64,000 nucleotides of DNA. It comes from Mycoplana dimorpha (GTDB lineage Bacteria; Pseudomonadota; Alphaproteobacteria; Rhizobiales; Rhizobiaceae). The stretch lies in NCBI RefSeq assembly GCF_003046475.1, contig NZ_PZZZ01000004.1:223195-287194 (forward strand). The letters run 5' to 3'. The notes under the pieces are model-generated. The model was not told the origin of the DNA. It did no database searches and saw only the letters and a program-made list of their open reading frames with translations. A program made the translations under genes and the position numbers. Shown here in pieces: positions 1 through 6,847 of the stretch; position 1 is the first letter of the stretch; each line of letters opens with the position of its first letter.

Positions 1-2
1 GG

Positions 3-101
3 CTGAGTAGAAGCACCCCCGCACGCGCCCTTCGTCTATCGGTTAGGACGTCAGATTTTCATTCTGAAAAGAGGGGTTCGACTCCCCTAGGGCGTGCCAC
101 C
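3..101 (+). repeat. Direct repeat copy A (tRNA-Glu plus -10 region)
   Basis: This 99-bp stretch is identical to 2476-2574. It covers a promoter -10 element (TAGAAG, 8-13), the leader and the whole tRNA-Glu gene. The two copies bracket the TRIC and M20 genes. The left limit is real: position 2 differs from its counterpart at 2475. Seen directly by base comparison. Confidence 0.85.
25..99 (+). tRNA. tRNA-Glu (anticodon TTC), copy 1
   Basis: A 75-nt gene with encoded CCA (97-99). The 7-bp acceptor stem pairs GCGCCCT (25-31) with AGGGCGT (89-95), the first pair being G-U. The anticodon stem TCAGA/TCTGA encloses a 7-nt loop with anticodon TTC at 58-60, and the T arm carries GGTTCGACTCC. The discriminator base is G96. 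A TAGAAG -10 element lies at 8-13; the matching -35 would fall outside the window. The gene is identical to the copies at 2498 and 2721. Confidence 0.97.
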
Positions 102-156
102 CCTTCCCCAGCGATGCATATCTCCGGACGAACCGCTTCGGATCACGGCACCGGCT

Positions 157-831
157 TCAGCGCGGCTTGTCTTCCTTGGAACAAGCGGCCTTCCGTCGAC
201 CGCGGGCCGAAAGGTGCGCGACCGGCAGTCGCCATCCATAGCGGATCGCCATGAAGCGGATGCCGAGGCACAGGGCGCCTCCCGCCAGCGCCGACCAGCC
301 ATAGGACGCGCCGATCTCGGAACCGCCGACGACGACGGCGGCACCGGCGAGCGCGGCCACGGCATAGAGGTCGGAGCGCAGGACCTGGGGAATTTCCCTG
401 AGGAGGACGTCGCGCGTCATGCCGCCGCCTATCCCCGTCAGCATCCCGAGGAGCGCGGCGGTCACCGGGCTTGCCCCGAATGCGAGCGCCTTCTGCGTGC
501 CGGCGACGGCGAAGAACGATAGTCCCACCGCGTCAAACATCAGGACGGGGCTGCGCAGCCGGTCGATACCGGCATAGGCGAGGAAGGTGATGAGCCCGGC
601 GATGACGGAAACCAGCAGGTACAGCCCATTGGTCAAGGCTGCCGGCGGCACCGCGCCGATCAGCACGTCGCGGGTTATTCCGCCGAAATTACCGGCCACG
701 AACGACAGGACGAGGATGCCGAACAGGTCGAGCCTGCGATTGACCGCCGCCAGCGCACCGCTGATTGCGAACACGAACGTGCCTCCAAGGTCGAGGACAC
801 GCGTGAAGGTGTCGATGGTGATCATGGTCAT
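157..831 (-). CDS. TRIC (trimeric intracellular cation channel) family membrane protein
   Basis: An integral membrane protein of about 224 residues with the duplicated three-helix TRIC (formerly UPF0126) architecture. Each half carries a hydrophobic hairpin ending in a glycine-rich stretch followed by TRDVL: GNFGGITRDVL near residue 50 and GIGGGMTRDVL near residue 135. Bacterial and archaeal homologues conduct K+/Na+, and similar family members are E. coli YicG and YadS. The N-terminus is uncertain. A GTG at 843 and ATGs at 831 and 825 are in frame; GGTGGA just before 831 favours an ATG. The C-terminus is basic and probably cytoplasmic. It lies between two identical tRNA-Glu copies, downstream of the M20 gene on the same strand (82 bp apart). 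Substrate ion and physiological role are inferred from family only. Confidence 0.88.
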   Translation of the reverse strand: MTMITIDTFTRVLDLGGTFVFAISGALAAVNRRLDLFGILVLSFVAGNFGGITRDVLIGAVPPAALTNGLYLLVSVIAGLITFLAYAGIDRLRSPVLMFDAVGLSFFAVAGTQKALAFGASPVTAALLGMLTGIGGGMTRDVLLREIPQVLRSDLYAVAALAGAAVVVGGSEIGASYGWSALAGGALCLGIRFMAIRYGWRLPVAHLSARGRRKAACSKEDKPR

Positions 832-913
832 TCCACCCGGCACGGCCTCCCCCGAAGCGTCGGAAGCAGCTGGCGCGATGCGGCCGCCGCCGCGAACGCT
901 TGACCGTACAGGA

Positions 914-2188
914 TCAGGTGGCGCCGAGCCAGGCCAGCGTGGCCACCACCATGGTCTCGACGCCTGTTTCCAAGGTCGGGTGCAGGACCGGCGCGAACTG
1001 CGGGCTATGATTGACCGGTAGCTGGTTCAGCCGGCCCGCTGCCTTGGCGTCGGCGTAGGTCTTGGGATCGGTGCCGCCCACGAACCAGAACACCGAGGGC
1101 ACCTGCCAGGCGGTTCCGAAGCAGCCGAAATCCTCGCTCGCCGGCGCCGGACCTGTGTGCCTGACTTTGTCGGGCGAGAAATAGCCGCGGAAGGCCTCGG
1201 CGACACGCTGGCTGGCAGCCTCGTCGTTGACGTTCAGCGGATAGCTGTCGAGTTGCGTGATCTCCGGCTTGCGCGGCGCCCCCGAGGCCTCCGCCTCGGC
1301 ATTGACGATCCGCTCGATTGCGGCGAGCACGTGCTCGCGTACCCCGGCATCGAAGGTGCGCACATTGAGCTTGATCAGCGCGTCGTCGGGGATGACGTTC
1401 TCCTTCGTTCCCGCCTGCAGCACGCCGACCGTGAGCACCGCCGCATCGGTGGCGGCGACTTCGCGTGACACGACGGTCTGCAGCCGCAACACGACCGATG
1501 CGGCCATGACAACGGGATCGATGCTCGCCTGTGGCATGGACCCGTGCGCCCCGCGCCCGAACAGGCGGATCTGCAGGCTGTCGGCGGCCGAGGTTATCGG
1601 TCCGGCGCTGCCGGCGACGAAACCGGCCGGCCCAACCATGACGTGCTGGCCAAGCGTGACAACCGGCTTGGGAAAGCGATCGAGCAGACCATCGTCGATC
1701 ATCGCGCGGGCGCCCTCGGCGGTCTCCTCGCCCGGCTGGAAGACCACCATCAGCGTGCCCTTCCAGGCGTTGCGCGCCTGCGACAGCAATGTCGCCGCCC
1801 CGACCAGCCAGGCCACATGCATGTCGTGGCCGCACATATGCCCCACCGGCACCGTCTTTCCATCCGCGCCCTTCACCGTCACGGTGCTGGCGTAGTCCAG
1901 GCCGGTGCCTTCGGCGATCGGCAGCGCATCCATGTCGGCCCGCAGCATCACGGTGGGACCGTCACCATTGCGAAGCAGTCCGACAACGCCGGTCTTGCCC
2001 ACCCCCGCCGTCACCTCGAAGCCCGCCTTGCGGAGCCTGTCAGCGGCAATGCCTGAGGTTCGCGTCTCCTGCATCGACAATTCGGGATGGGAGTGGATGT
2101 CCTTGTAGAGGGCTTCGATTTCCGGCAGAATCGCGTGCAGATTTGCCAGAACGGACGAAATTCCATCCGGGGATGCATGCTTGGCCAT
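914..2188 (-). CDS. M20 family metallo-amidohydrolase (hippurate/N-acyl amino acid hydrolase type)
   Basis: A protein of 424 residues with the M20D amidohydrolase layout: a zinc-binding catalytic domain interrupted by a dimerisation domain. Visible motifs are MLRADMDALPI near residue 85, GHMCGHDMHVAW near 115 (Cys and His ligands), FQPGEETAEGA near 150 (catalytic Glu pair) and a late SEDFG near 350. Such enzymes hydrolyse N-acylated amino acids, hippurate or indole-3-acetyl conjugates; the substrate cannot be told. There is no signal peptide, so it should be cytosolic. I chose ATG at 2188 because GGAGG sits 8 nt upstream; the frame also opens at a GTG at 2203 that overlaps that ribosome site. 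The TRIC gene follows on the same strand. Confidence 0.92.
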   Translation of the reverse strand: MAKHASPDGISSVLANLHAILPEIEALYKDIHSHPELSMQETRTSGIAADRLRKAGFEVTAGVGKTGVVGLLRNGDGPTVMLRADMDALPIAEGTGLDYASTVTVKGADGKTVPVGHMCGHDMHVAWLVGAATLLSQARNAWKGTLMVVFQPGEETAEGARAMIDDGLLDRFPKPVVTLGQHVMVGPAGFVAGSAGPITSAADSLQIRLFGRGAHGSMPQASIDPVVMAASVVLRLQTVVSREVAATDAAVLTVGVLQAGTKENVIPDDALIKLNVRTFDAGVREHVLAAIERIVNAEAEASGAPRKPEITQLDSYPLNVNDEAASQRVAEAFRGYFSPDKVRHTGPAPASEDFGCFGTAWQVPSVFWFVGGTDPKTYADAKAAGRLNQLPVNHSPQFAPVLHPTLETGVETMVVATLAWLGAT

Positions 2189-2456
2189 GGCGGTAACCTC
2201 CACCGGCCTGTCCTTCTTTGCCTGCGCTCAAGCTTCCGCGCCTGAGGCATCGGACAGGCCACGTACATTTTCATGGCGAGTGGCGGAGACGGCAAGCCCG
2301 TTTGCGGCGATCAAGCGATTGTGACCTTTCCTGCGATTCTGGGTTCAAAGCCAGCCGTACCGTAGGCTGCCATCGCTATTGCTAGGCCGCTGCTACGCCC
2401 GCTGCGCTGACCTTCGGGGCAACGCAACAAAAATGCGACAGCCGGTCATTTTTGCC

Positions 2457-2486
2457 CTTGCGCAATCGGCGGGGCCTGAGTAGAAG
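2457..2486 (+). promoter_or_regulatory. Promoter of tRNA-Glu copy 2
   Basis: CTTGCG (-35) and TAGAAG (-10) are separated by exactly 18 nt and lie 11 nt upstream of the mature tRNA start. The same spacing and near-identical hexamers precede the tRNA genes at 2721 and 3495, which supports a sigma-70-type tRNA promoter. Inference from repeated architecture. Confidence 0.6.
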
Positions 2487-2574
2487 CACCCCCGCACGCG
2501 CCCTTCGTCTATCGGTTAGGACGTCAGATTTTCATTCTGAAAAGAGGGGTTCGACTCCCCTAGGGCGTGCCACC
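2476..2574 (+). repeat. Direct repeat copy B (tRNA-Glu plus -10 region)
   Basis: Exact 99-bp match to 3-101. Beyond the right end the copies diverge immediately in the tRNA trailer. The -35 element of this copy (2457-2462) lies just outside the repeat. Confidence 0.85.
2498..2572 (+). tRNA. tRNA-Glu (anticodon TTC), copy 2
   Basis: Identical in all 75 nt to copy 1: acceptor stem with an opening G-U pair, TTC anticodon, encoded CCA at 2570-2572. It has its own promoter (2457-2486) and therefore does not depend on the other copies. Confidence 0.97.
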
Positions 2575-2677
2575 TCCCCTTCCTTAGCGGCTATGGGCCG
2601 GCTTTCCGCAGGCGATCGACATTCGCGCGCGCGTGCGTCCCGCGGGCAAAATAATTTGTCGAATCATCGTTTTAGGC

Positions 2678-2707
2678 CTTGCATAACGTCGGGGCTCTGG
2701 CTAGAAG
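2678..2707 (+). promoter_or_regulatory. Promoter of tRNA-Glu copy 3
   Basis: CTTGCA (-35), an 18-nt spacer, then TAGAAG (-10), 13 nt before the tRNA. The upstream DNA is otherwise different from that of copy 2, so the matching hexamers and spacing are unlikely to be simple duplication residue. Confidence 0.6.
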
Positions 2708-2720
2708 ACGGCCATCGCAC

Positions 2721-2795
2721 GCGCCCTTCGTCTATCGGTTAGGACGTCAGATTTTCATTCTGAAAAGAGGGGTTCGACTCCCCTAGGGCGTGCCA
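2721..2795 (+). tRNA. tRNA-Glu (anticodon TTC), copy 3
   Basis: Third identical 75-nt copy with encoded CCA (2793-2795). Identity to copy 2 extends only five bases upstream (CGCAC), so it is a separate duplicate with a diverged flank. It lies 148 bp from copy 2. Confidence 0.97.
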
Positions 2796-2837
2796 CCCTC
2801 CTCCGAAAGTCAAAGCCGGAAGTGATCGCAGACGGGC

Positions 2838-3323
2838 TTACTCCGTCCGCTGGTAGCGATAGCGGAAGGTGCAGCTGGAGGCGCCCGCCATGATCGTCTC
2901 CTTGCGCTCAAGCCTGATGTTCGGATCGTAGCCCTCACAGAACGTGCCGTCCCGGTTGCAGGACATCAGATGGCCGATCCCGGCCAGCCCCATCTCCCGG
3001 TAGGTCTCGGCATAGCGGCAGCGGGTGACGTTGAAGTCGTAGGCCTCGTCGGTCGCCTGGAGCACCTCGATCTCGAGCGCGCTGTCGGCGGTCCACAGTT
3101 CGTAGAGTTTGATGAAGCTCGCCATGCTCGTTTCGCCGCCGGGCTCCTTCGCGGCAAACGCCTGGCCCTCGGCGATCGCCGCCTTGCGAATCGCGCTGTC
3201 CAGGATGGCGTCCGCCTTCTCCTGCCCGATCGCCGCAACCATCTCCGCGTGGATCGGCCCGATCACCTGCGCCTGCAGGCGGCGTTTCAGAAGCACCGGA
3301 ATTTCCAGCGGCTTGTCGTCCAT
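2838..3323 (-). CDS. L-2-amino-thiazoline-4-carboxylic acid hydrolase family protein
   Basis: A cytosolic protein of 161 residues that resembles the ATC hydrolase family. The family is named for a Pseudomonas enzyme opening the thiazoline ring of L-2-amino-delta2-thiazoline-4-carboxylate on the route to L-cysteine. The N-terminal half is helical. The C-terminal half carries NVTRCRYAETYREMG, then a Cys-containing LMSCNRDGTFCEGYDPNI stretch, and ends in a TCTFRYR-like strand, the typical family finish. ATG at 3323 is chosen because GGAGAG lies 7 nt upstream; an in-frame ATG at 3338 would swallow that site. It stands alone between tRNA-Glu genes with no carbamoylcysteine hydrolase or racemase beside it, so the actual substrate is open. 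Confidence 0.72.
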   Translation of the reverse strand: MDDKPLEIPVLLKRRLQAQVIGPIHAEMVAAIGQEKADAILDSAIRKAAIAEGQAFAAKEPGGETSMASFIKLYELWTADSALEIEVLQATDEAYDFNVTRCRYAETYREMGLAGIGHLMSCNRDGTFCEGYDPNIRLERKETIMAGASSCTFRYRYQRTE

Positions 3324-3450
3324 TGCAATGCTCTCCATGCAACCATGTCCCGCCGAGACCGTAAGCGATCGCCGGCATCGAACGCAACCGGTCCGGCCAT
3401 CACGGGCCGCCGCCTTGCAGGCCTGCCCTCGCAGCCGTCCCCGCCGCCGG

Positions 3451-3480
3451 CTTGCCGGACGAGCGGTAAGCCCCTATATT
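3451..3480 (+). promoter_or_regulatory. Promoter of tRNA-Glu(CTC)
   Basis: CTTGCC (-35), an 18-nt spacer and TATATT (-10), ending 14 nt before the tRNA. Same spacing as the promoters at 2457 and 2678. Confidence 0.6.
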
Positions 3481-3494
3481 GCCGGAATCCACGG

Positions 3495-3569
3495 GCGCCC
3501 ATCGTCTAGCGGTTAGGACACCGCCCTCTCACGGCGGCAACACGGGTTCGAGTCCCGTTGGGCGTACCA
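3495..3569 (+). tRNA. tRNA-Glu (anticodon CTC)
   Basis: A 75-nt gene with encoded CCA (3567-3569). The acceptor stem pairs GCGCCCA with TGGGCGT. The anticodon stem CCGCC/GGCGG holds loop CTCTCAC with anticodon CTC. It reads GAG, the usual preferred Glu codon in high-GC genomes, while the TTC copies read GAA and GAG by wobble. TTTT at 3570-3573 directly after CCA may serve as a short terminator. Confidence 0.97.
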
Positions 3570-3642
3570 TTTTCTCGAGTGACTTTCGACAAATCACCGC
3601 GCAAAGCAGCAAACGGGCCTGGCCTGCCCAAGGCCGGTCTGT

Positions 3643-5442
3643 CTAAAACGCCTCTGCCGCATCGCTGACGCGAAACTGCACCCGGCGGCTGCCTTGCCAA
3701 TGGTCGGCTGAAACCGAACCTGCGACGTGCAGCACCTGGCCACGGCGCTGCAGGCAGAAGGCGCCGAGCGGCGCGTCGGCGGCCCTGAACGCCATCGCCT
3801 CGATCCGGCCGCGGTCCGGCCCCTCCAGTGTCAGCTTCAGGTGATTGACACCGACGTGCCGGACATCGACGAGCCGATGCGCGGCAAGCGCGAAGACCGG
3901 CTGCGGGTGCCCCGAGCCGTAGGGGCCGGCCTGCTCGAGCCGGTCGGCCAGCGCCAGCGTCGCGCCGGTGGCCGACAACGCCCCGTCGATCTTCAAGGTG
4001 CGCACCGCGGTCAGTTCCTTCACCACCCTTGCGGCCCGCTCCTCGAAGAAGCTGCGCAGCCTGCCGAGATTGGCGCGCTCGACGGTCAGGCCCGCCGCCA
4101 TGGCATGGCCGCCGCCCTTGACGAGGATCCCCTCGTCCACCGCTGCCCGCACCATCCGCCCGAGATCGAAGCCGTTGATCGAGCGGCCGGAGCCGGTGCC
4201 CTTGCCGGAAGGGTCGAAGGCGATCGCGAAGGCCGGCCGGTGGAAGCGATCCTTCAGCCGCGAGGCGAGCAGGCCGACGACGCCCGGGTGCCAGCCCTCG
4301 CGCGCGGTGACAATCACCGAAGCGTTCTCGCCGGTGCCGTACTCGGCGATTGCCTCCGCCTCGGCCTCGGCGAGCATGGCGACCTCGATCGCCTGTCGCT
4401 CGCGGTTCAGCCCATCGAGCTGGGTTGCGATTGCCTCGGCCTGCGTACCGTCCTGCAGCGTCAGCAGCCGGCTGCCGAGTGCCGCGTCGCCGATCCGCCC
4501 GCCGGCATTGATGCGCGGGCCGACCATGAAGCCGAGGTGATAGGGCGTCACCGGCCCGCCGATGCCGGCGTGCTTCAGGAGCGCCGCCAGGCCCGGATTG
4601 GCGAGATGGCGCGCCGCCACCAGCCCCTTGACCACATAGGCGCGGTTCAGCCCCTTCAACGGCACCACGTCGCAGACGGTGGCGAGCGCCACGAGGTCGA
4701 GCATCGCAAGCAGATCGAGGCTGCCGGCGCGCGGGTCACGCCCCCGCAGCAGCCGCTGCAGCGCCACCAGCACCAGGAACACGACGCCGGCGGCGCACAG
4801 ATGCCCCTGCCCCGAAAGATCGTCGTCCCGGTTCGGATTGACGAGCGCCGCACAGGGCGGCAGTTCTTCGCCGACCTGGTGATGGTCGATCACGACGACG
4901 TCGATGCCGCGCTCCCTGGCATGGGCGAGCGAATCGAAGCTGGTCGAGCCGCAGTCGACGGTGACGATCAGCCTGGCGCCGCGCTCGATCAGCGTGTTGA
5001 TCGCCTGCGGGTTTGGGCCGTAGCCCTCGAAGATCCGGTCCGGGATGTAGATTTCCGCCTCCACGCCGAAATGGCTGAGGAAGCGGTACAGGATCGCCGA
5101 AGCGCAGGCGCCGTCGACGTCGTAGTCGCCGAAGATCGCCACCCGCTCGCGCCGCGCGATCGCCGCGGCGATGCGCTCTGCCGCCACCTCGCAATCCGTC
5201 AGCGTATAGGGATCCGGCATCAGTCGGCGCAGCGTCGGATCGAGGAACTCCAGCGCCTCGTCGAAGCCGACGCCGCGTCCGGCAAGCACCCGGGCGATCA
5301 GGTCGGCGATGCCGTGCGTCTGGCTCATCGCCAGCGCCCGGTTCTCGCCCGCCTGGTCGAGCCGCGCGACCCAGCGCTGCCCGGTGGCCGATTGCTCGAC
5401 GCCGAGGAAGGCGCGGTGGACGGGATCGACTTCCTGGTTCAA
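3643..5442 (-). CDS. recJ: Single-stranded-DNA-specific exonuclease RecJ
   Basis: A 599-residue 5'-3' single-strand exonuclease acting in recombination and mismatch/base-excision repair. The DHH phosphoesterase core is clear: GDYDVDGACAS near residue 105, VTVDCGST near 160, and VIDHHQVGEELP near 185. The DHHA1 domain follows with KGGGHAMAAGL near 445, and an OB-like C-terminal domain closes it. The best start is TTG at 5442, because the RecJ-typical N-terminus (HRAFLGVEQSATGQRW) begins at once and no ATG or GTG precedes it in frame; GGGG lies 8-10 nt upstream. It begins 20 bp after hom and probably shares its transcript. Confidence 0.96.
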   Translation of the reverse strand: MNQEVDPVHRAFLGVEQSATGQRWVARLDQAGENRALAMSQTHGIADLIARVLAGRGVGFDEALEFLDPTLRRLMPDPYTLTDCEVAAERIAAAIARRERVAIFGDYDVDGACASAILYRFLSHFGVEAEIYIPDRIFEGYGPNPQAINTLIERGARLIVTVDCGSTSFDSLAHARERGIDVVVIDHHQVGEELPPCAALVNPNRDDDLSGQGHLCAAGVVFLVLVALQRLLRGRDPRAGSLDLLAMLDLVALATVCDVVPLKGLNRAYVVKGLVAARHLANPGLAALLKHAGIGGPVTPYHLGFMVGPRINAGGRIGDAALGSRLLTLQDGTQAEAIATQLDGLNRERQAIEVAMLAEAEAEAIAEYGTGENASVIVTAREGWHPGVVGLLASRLKDRFHRPAFAIAFDPSGKGTGSGRSINGFDLGRMVRAAVDEGILVKGGGHAMAAGLTVERANLGRLRSFFEERAARVVKELTAVRTLKIDGALSATGATLALADRLEQAGPYGSGHPQPVFALAAHRLVDVRHVGVNHLKLTLEGPDRGRIEAMAFRAADAPLGAFCLQRRGQVLHVAGSVSADHWQGSRRVQFRVSDAAEAF

Positions 5443-5462
5443 CGATGCGCCCCGCTGCCGCT

Positions 5463-6785
5463 TCAGGCCGATTTGGGCCGCTCGATCCGGATCACCTGCG
5501 GCGGCCCGGCAAGGTATCCCTCCTTGCTGATCGCCGCCACGGCCCGGCGGACGCTGTCCTCCATCGTCGCATGGGTGACGAGGATGATCGTCTTCGGCTC
5601 GACGCTCTCGGTGAAATGCTTCGAGTGCTGGACGATCGATTCGAGCGAGATGCCGTTCTCGGCCATGTGCCCGGCCATGTTGGCGAAGACGCCGGCGCGG
5701 TCCTCGACGGTCATGCGGATGAAATAGCCGCCGTGGTGCTTGCGGATCTGCGCCCGCACATATGGCTCCAGTGACTTAGCCGGCCGGCCGAGCACCGGCA
5801 CCTTCTGCGCGCCGGGTCGGCTCTTGGCGATGTCGGCGATGTCGCCGAGCACCGCCGACGCCGTGGCGTTGCCGCCGGCGCCCGGGCCGACCATCAGCAG
5901 TTCGCCGAGAATGTCGGATTCGATCGCCACCGCGTTGGTGACGCCGTCGACCTGGGCGATCTCCGATTCGATCGGCACCATCGTCGGGTGCACGCGCTGC
6001 TCGATGCCGGTATCGGTCTTCTGCGCGACGCCAAGCAGCTTGATGCGATAGCCGAGGTCCGCGGCGGCGCGAATGTCCTCGATCGAGATGTTGCTGATGC
6101 CTTCGAGGTAGATGTCGTCGGCCGAGATGCGGTTGCCGAAGGCCAGCGTCGTCAGGATCGAAAGCTTGTGGGCGGTATCGTTGCCCTCAATGTCGAAGGT
6201 CGGATCCGCCTCGGCATAGCCGAGCCGCTGCGCCTCCTTCAGGCACTCCGCAAAGCTTAAGCCCTCCTTCTCCATCTTCGTCAGGATGTAGTTGCAGGTG
6301 CCGTTCATGATCCCGTAGACGCGCGACACCGTGTTGCCGGTCAGGGATTCGCGCAGCGCCTTGATCACCGGAATGCCGCCGGCCACCGCCGCTTCGTAGT
6401 TCAGCAGGCAGCCGCGTTCCTCCGCCAGCATCGCCAGCTCGACGCCGTGGGCCGCCAGCAGCGCCTTGTTTGCGGTCACCACGTGGATGCCCCGCGACAG
6501 CGCCGCTGTGACCGCCGCATGGGCCGGATCGCCGGCGCCGCCCATCAGTTCGACGAACACGTCGATCTCGGCCTGCTCGGCAAGCGCCACGGCGTCCTCG
6601 AACCAGATGGCATGCGAGAGATCGACGCCGCGGTCACGGCTCCTGTCGCGCGCGCAGACGGCGGCGATCTCGATCGGCCGGCCGCAGGTCGTCGTCAGCA
6701 TCTCGCGGCGTTCGAGGAGAATGCGCGCGAGCGAGGCCCCGACGGTCCCCAGGCCCGCTATGCCGATCTTCAGGGCATCAGCCAT
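5463..6785 (-). CDS. hom: Homoserine dehydrogenase
   Basis: A 440-residue monofunctional homoserine dehydrogenase: reduces aspartate semialdehyde to homoserine with NAD(P)H on the way to threonine and methionine. The Rossmann motif GIAGLGTVGASLA is at residues 8-20. The catalytic domain has NYEAAVAGGIPVIK near 150 and GNDTAHKLSIL near 210 (catalytic Lys region). A C-terminal ACT domain (GVFANMAGHMAENGISLES) near 370 suggests feedback control by threonine, as in the family. It starts 62 bp after the aminotransferase gene and is followed closely by recJ, so the three form a likely operon. Confidence 0.97.
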   Translation of the reverse strand: MADALKIGIAGLGTVGASLARILLERREMLTTTCGRPIEIAAVCARDRSRDRGVDLSHAIWFEDAVALAEQAEIDVFVELMGGAGDPAHAAVTAALSRGIHVVTANKALLAAHGVELAMLAEERGCLLNYEAAVAGGIPVIKALRESLTGNTVSRVYGIMNGTCNYILTKMEKEGLSFAECLKEAQRLGYAEADPTFDIEGNDTAHKLSILTTLAFGNRISADDIYLEGISNISIEDIRAAADLGYRIKLLGVAQKTDTGIEQRVHPTMVPIESEIAQVDGVTNAVAIESDILGELLMVGPGAGGNATASAVLGDIADIAKSRPGAQKVPVLGRPAKSLEPYVRAQIRKHHGGYFIRMTVEDRAGVFANMAGHMAENGISLESIVQHSKHFTESVEPKTIILVTHATMEDSVRRAVAAISKEGYLAGPPQVIRIERPKSA

Positions 6786-6817
6786 GATTAAATATTCCTA
6801 TCGAATTGGTGCTGGCA

Positions 6818-6839
6818 TCCACCGGCGGACGCCGGTGGA
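6818..6839 (-). other. Intercistronic hairpin between aminotransferase gene and hom
   Basis: A perfect 9-bp stem (TCCACCGGC/GCCGGTGGA) with a 4-nt loop in the 62-bp gap. No T-tract follows on the minus strand, so it is more likely an mRNA-processing or stability structure than a full terminator. Role is inference. Confidence 0.4.
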
Positions 6840-6847
6840 CGAAAATA

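Noticed and set aside
1-3600. Integrative element in the tRNA-Glu cluster
   Set aside because: tRNA genes are common integration sites, but there is no integrase, no phage-like gene and the repeats are whole tRNA genes with promoter DNA, not short attachment sites.
3727-5727. Long plus-strand open frame (666 codons) across recJ and hom
   Set aside because: It is antisense to two clear genes, rich in Arg/Gln/His/Pro, and matches no family. Long antisense frames are expected at this GC content; others at 6806-8155, 21092-22810, 29995-32685 and 50419-52641 were rejected for the same reason.
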